Shown: in pieces, positions 7,038 to 8,101 of the stretch
How the letters are laid out: each line of letters starts with the position of its first letter
Position numbering within the stretch: position 1 is the first letter of the stretch
From: Desulfobacteraceae bacterium
Lineage (GTDB): Bacteria; Desulfobacterota; Desulfobacteria; Desulfobacterales; ETH-SRB1
DNA length: 8,101 nucleotides
Direction: 5' to 3'
Assembly (NCBI GenBank): GCA_030638305.1
Contig: DAOWEW010000199.1
Coordinates: 1-8,101 of the forward strand
Notes under the pieces: generated by a model
Databases searched by the model: none
What the model was told of the DNA's origin: nothing
What the model saw: the letters and a program-made list of their open reading frames with translations, nothing else
Program-made: the position numbers and the translations under genes

Positions 7038-7104
7038 GAGCATTTGGGGTCAAACCTTGAAGAGCATTTGGGGTCGAGCATTTGGGGTCTGAGCATTTGG
7101 GGTC
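7038..7104 (+). repeat. Tandem array 1: four exact copies of GAGCATTTGGGGTC
   Basis: The 14-mer occurs at 7038-7051, 7062-7075, 7076-7089 and 7091-7104 with no mismatch. The gaps are 10, 0 and 1 bases. The first copy runs on into AAACCTTGA before the array restarts, the middle two stop right after GGGGTC, and the last runs on into the complete downstream module (AAACCTTGATTAT and beyond). The repeated unit is thus a flank (GAGCATTT) plus the left edge of the module. Confidence 0.95.
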
Positions 7105-7171
7105 AAACCTTGATTATCCTATTAAGCTTTTGAAAGATATAGGGGGAAGATCTTCATTTTTGCCAGAAAAC
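7099..7171 (+). repeat. GGGGTC module, copy 1
   Basis: Starts GGGGTCAAACCTTGATTAT and continues through TTTTGAAAGATATAG and ATCTTCATT. It aligns with the module at 7322-7394 over about 66 bases with roughly 11 differences, most of them G/C here against A/T there. It is not followed by the 60-bp TGGGGGACGTCC element that follows copies 2 and 3. Confidence 0.85.
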
Positions 7172-7274
7172 CACTAAGAGGTTAAGTAGGCCATGGACAC
7201 ATAGTTCGTGCCCCTTCCAATGGGCATTTTGGTTGCGCTTAATCGCCTATTGAAATAGCGCTCTAAGCGTATAA

Positions 7275-7327
7275 AGCATAGGCTTGGGGTCAAACATAGC
7301 ATAGGCTTGGGGTCTAGGCTTGGGGTC
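7275..7327 (+). repeat. Tandem array 2: AGCATAGGCTTGGGGTC, two full copies and one partial
   Basis: Full 17-mers lie at 7275-7291 and 7298-7314, and a shortened copy, TAGGCTTGGGGTC, at 7315-7327. The first copy runs on to AAAC before restarting, and the last runs on into the full module. The architecture is the same as array 1, but the flank part of the unit differs (AGCATAGGCT against GAGCATT). Confidence 0.92.
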
Positions 7328-7394
7328 AAACCTTGATTATCTCATTAAATTTTTGAAAAATATAGAGGTAAAATCTTCATTCTTGACAAAAATC
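7322..7394 (+). repeat. GGGGTC module, copy 2
   Basis: Begins GGGGTCAAACCTTGATTAT, identical to copy 1 for its first 20 bases, then diverges gradually through TTTTGAAAAATATAG and AATCTTCATT. The 60-bp element starts 95 bases after the module start, at 7417. Confidence 0.85.
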
Positions 7395-7405
7395 ACAAAA
7401 TGCAT

Positions 7406-7473
7406 AAAGCATAAAATGGGGGACGTCCATAAATAAGTAAATAACTCATTCAACCAATTGGTATTTATGCTTT
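7406..7473. repeat. 10-bp inverted repeat around the first 60-bp element
   Basis: AAAGCATAAA (7406-7415) and TTTATGCTTT (7464-7473) are perfect inverted copies that bracket most of the first 60-bp element. The left arm is absent at the second copy of the element. Confidence 0.7.
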
Positions 7474-7476
7474 TTA
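7417..7476 (+). repeat. 60-bp dispersed element, copy A
   Basis: Starts TGGGGGACGTCCATAAATAA and ends TATTTATGCTTTTTA. It matches 7761-7820 at 58 of 60 positions (differences at 7455 and 7461). Inside are the palindromes GGACGTCC and ACCAATTGGT, and an 8-bp inverted pair CATAAATA (7428-7435) / TATTTATG (7462-7469). It is non-coding and resembles the ends of small non-autonomous transposable or REP-like elements. Confidence 0.9.
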
Positions 7477-7480
7477 GTGC

Positions 7481-7500
7481 TTGCTTGGAGTCAAACTTTG
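7481..7500 (+). repeat. Degenerate GGGGTC module edge
   Basis: TTGCTTGGAGTCAAACTTTG resembles the left edge GCTTGGGGTCAAACCTTG, with one change in the GGGGTC core and one in CCTTG. It lies directly after the first 60-bp element; the similarity is lost after about 20 bases. Confidence 0.5.
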
Positions 7501-7716
7501 TCTCTTAATAAACTAAAATTCCGATATAAGGATCAAAACAAATGGAATTTTTTCAAAAAAATTACCACGACTACATGATTTTATTGATAACATAGCGCAT
7601 TTAGAGTACTTATTTCTTCTCATTCGTTTAAAATATTCACACTTTGTCTAATTTCCAGTTTAGAGCCTATTTCAGTAGGCAGCTTACACCTGTGAGTGAA
7701 ATCCATTTGTAAAAGG

Positions 7717-7760
7717 GCTTAGGATCAAACCTTGATTATTTCATTAAGTCTTAGAAAGGC
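7717..7760 (+). repeat. GGGGTC module, copy 3 (shortened)
   Basis: Reads GGCTTAGGATCAAACC and then TTGATTATTTCATTAAG, matching copy 2 with two changes in the core (AGGATC for GGGGTC). It is shorter than copies 1 and 2 and runs straight into the second 60-bp element at 7761. It has no tandem array in front. Confidence 0.75.
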
Positions 7761-7820
7761 TGGGGGACGTCCATAAATAAGTAAATAACTCATTCAACTA
7801 ATTGATATTTATGCTTTTTA
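7761..7820 (+). repeat. 60-bp dispersed element, copy B
   Basis: Second copy, 58/60 identical to 7417-7476 and in the same orientation, 344 bases downstream. GGACGTCC and the CATAAATA (7772-7779) / TATTTATG (7806-7813) pair are kept; the two substitutions break the inner ACCAATTGGT palindrome. Confidence 0.9.
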
Positions 7821-7979
7821 AAGGTTTTGTCGACGCGAAGTTTTTCTCTGAAAGGGGAAGGGGTCACCCATTAAAGGGCCTGTCAAGAGAAAAAACAGCC
7901 CTCCCTCCGAAAAATACACCTTTTTTTTCGCTTGTCCTCTCACTTTCGTACCAGCACGGAATGCGGGACATCCTATAAT

Positions 7980-8040
7980 CCTTCTGTCAAGCATAAAGTG
8001 TGCATTTTTAATAAACTAATTAAATCAATAAGATAGAAGG
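7980..8040. repeat. 9-bp inverted repeat bracketing an A+T-rich segment
   Basis: CCTTCTGTC (7980-7988) can pair with GATAGAAGG (8032-8040), with one G-T wobble, around a 43-base A+T-rich stretch. No function is evident; it could be the edge of another element or chance. Confidence 0.4.
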
Positions 8041-8101
8041 GTGGCTAATTTTTGGGCGCACCTCTCCTTATGTTTTATTAAAAAATTTTCGGCGAATCTC
8101 C

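Larger units (their letters stand above)
6897..8101. other. Gene-free, repeat-rich tail of the locus
   Basis: About 1.2 kb without a credible coding region on either strand: frames are short, lack ribosome sites and contain no recognisable motif. I see no tRNA, no rRNA and no strong terminator after the methyltransferase. The stretch is instead built from diverged copies of a GGGGTCAAACC module, two short tandem arrays, two copies of a 60-bp element, and several inverted repeats, listed separately. The final part (7821-8101) holds no repeat copy apart from an isolated GGGGTCA at 7860-7866, a T8 run at 7921-7928 and an inverted repeat at 7980-8040. Confidence 0.8.

Noticed and set aside
7038..7327. 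CRISPR array
   Set aside because: Repeats are separated by only 0 to 10 bases and there are no uniform spacers or cas genes.
7542..7595. 17-codon ORF MEFFQKNYHDYMILLIT with AAGG upstream
   Set aside because: Too short and without recognised similarity; spacing to AAGG is long and it lies in repeat debris, so chance is likely.
7875..7928. Terminator from GGCCTGT/ACAGCC and the T8 run at 7921-7928
   Set aside because: The stem needs a bulge and lies more than 20 bases before the T-run, so it does not form an intrinsic terminator.
7974..7979. Perfect TATAAT as a promoter -10 box
   Set aside because: No matching -35 hexamer at 16-18 bases upstream, and no gene follows on the + strand within the window.
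7505..8019. TTAATAAACTAA occurring at 7505-7516 and 8008-8019
   Set aside because: A 12-base A+T-rich match with no shared flanks; chance is a sufficient explanation in such A+T-rich DNA.

Overview
The window looks like the downstream part of an exopolysaccharide or O-antigen type surface-glycan locus in a Gram-negative bacterium, followed by about 1.2 kb of gene-free, repeat-rich DNA. Every intact gene is on the + strand. A sulfate-reducer/deltaproteobacterial-type host (Desulfobacterota) is my best guess, from the gene set and the style of the GGGGTCAAACC and GGGGGACGTCC repeats. That guess rests on memory rather than a search and should be held loosely.

Region 1 (157-3862) is a compact four-gene module: an SxtJ-like membrane protein, a 49-residue DUF5989/SxtK-like membrane peptide, a full-length NodU/CmcH/TobZ-type O-carbamoyltransferase, and a membrane-anchored SGNH/GDSL-type protein. 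The last three genes are separated by only 15 and 4 bases, so they are very probably co-transcribed. The likely output is a carbamoylated sugar on a secreted glycan; the roles of the two small membrane proteins and of the SGNH protein are not established.

Region 2 (3951-6896) holds further glycan genes: a family 2 glycosyltransferase with a C-terminal membrane segment, a ChbG/YdjC-type carbohydrate deacetylase with a GTG start, and a class I SAM-dependent methyltransferase. Between them lie two decayed pieces. One (about 4974-5113) is a FemAB/GNAT-like acyl- or aminoacyltransferase whose start and C-terminal end survive but whose middle is missing. The other (5972-6199) is an unrecognised C-terminal protein fragment that overlaps the methyltransferase start. 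The locus seems to have lost genes.

Region 3 (6897-8101) has no credible gene. It carries several diverged copies of a module beginning GGGGTCAAACC, two of them preceded by short tandem arrays that re-copy the module's left edge together with its flank. It also carries two 58/60-identical copies of a 60-bp element starting TGGGGGACGTCC, and several inverted repeats. This resembles the debris of single-strand (REP/IS200-like) mobile elements without a transposase in view, and is the least explained part of the window.
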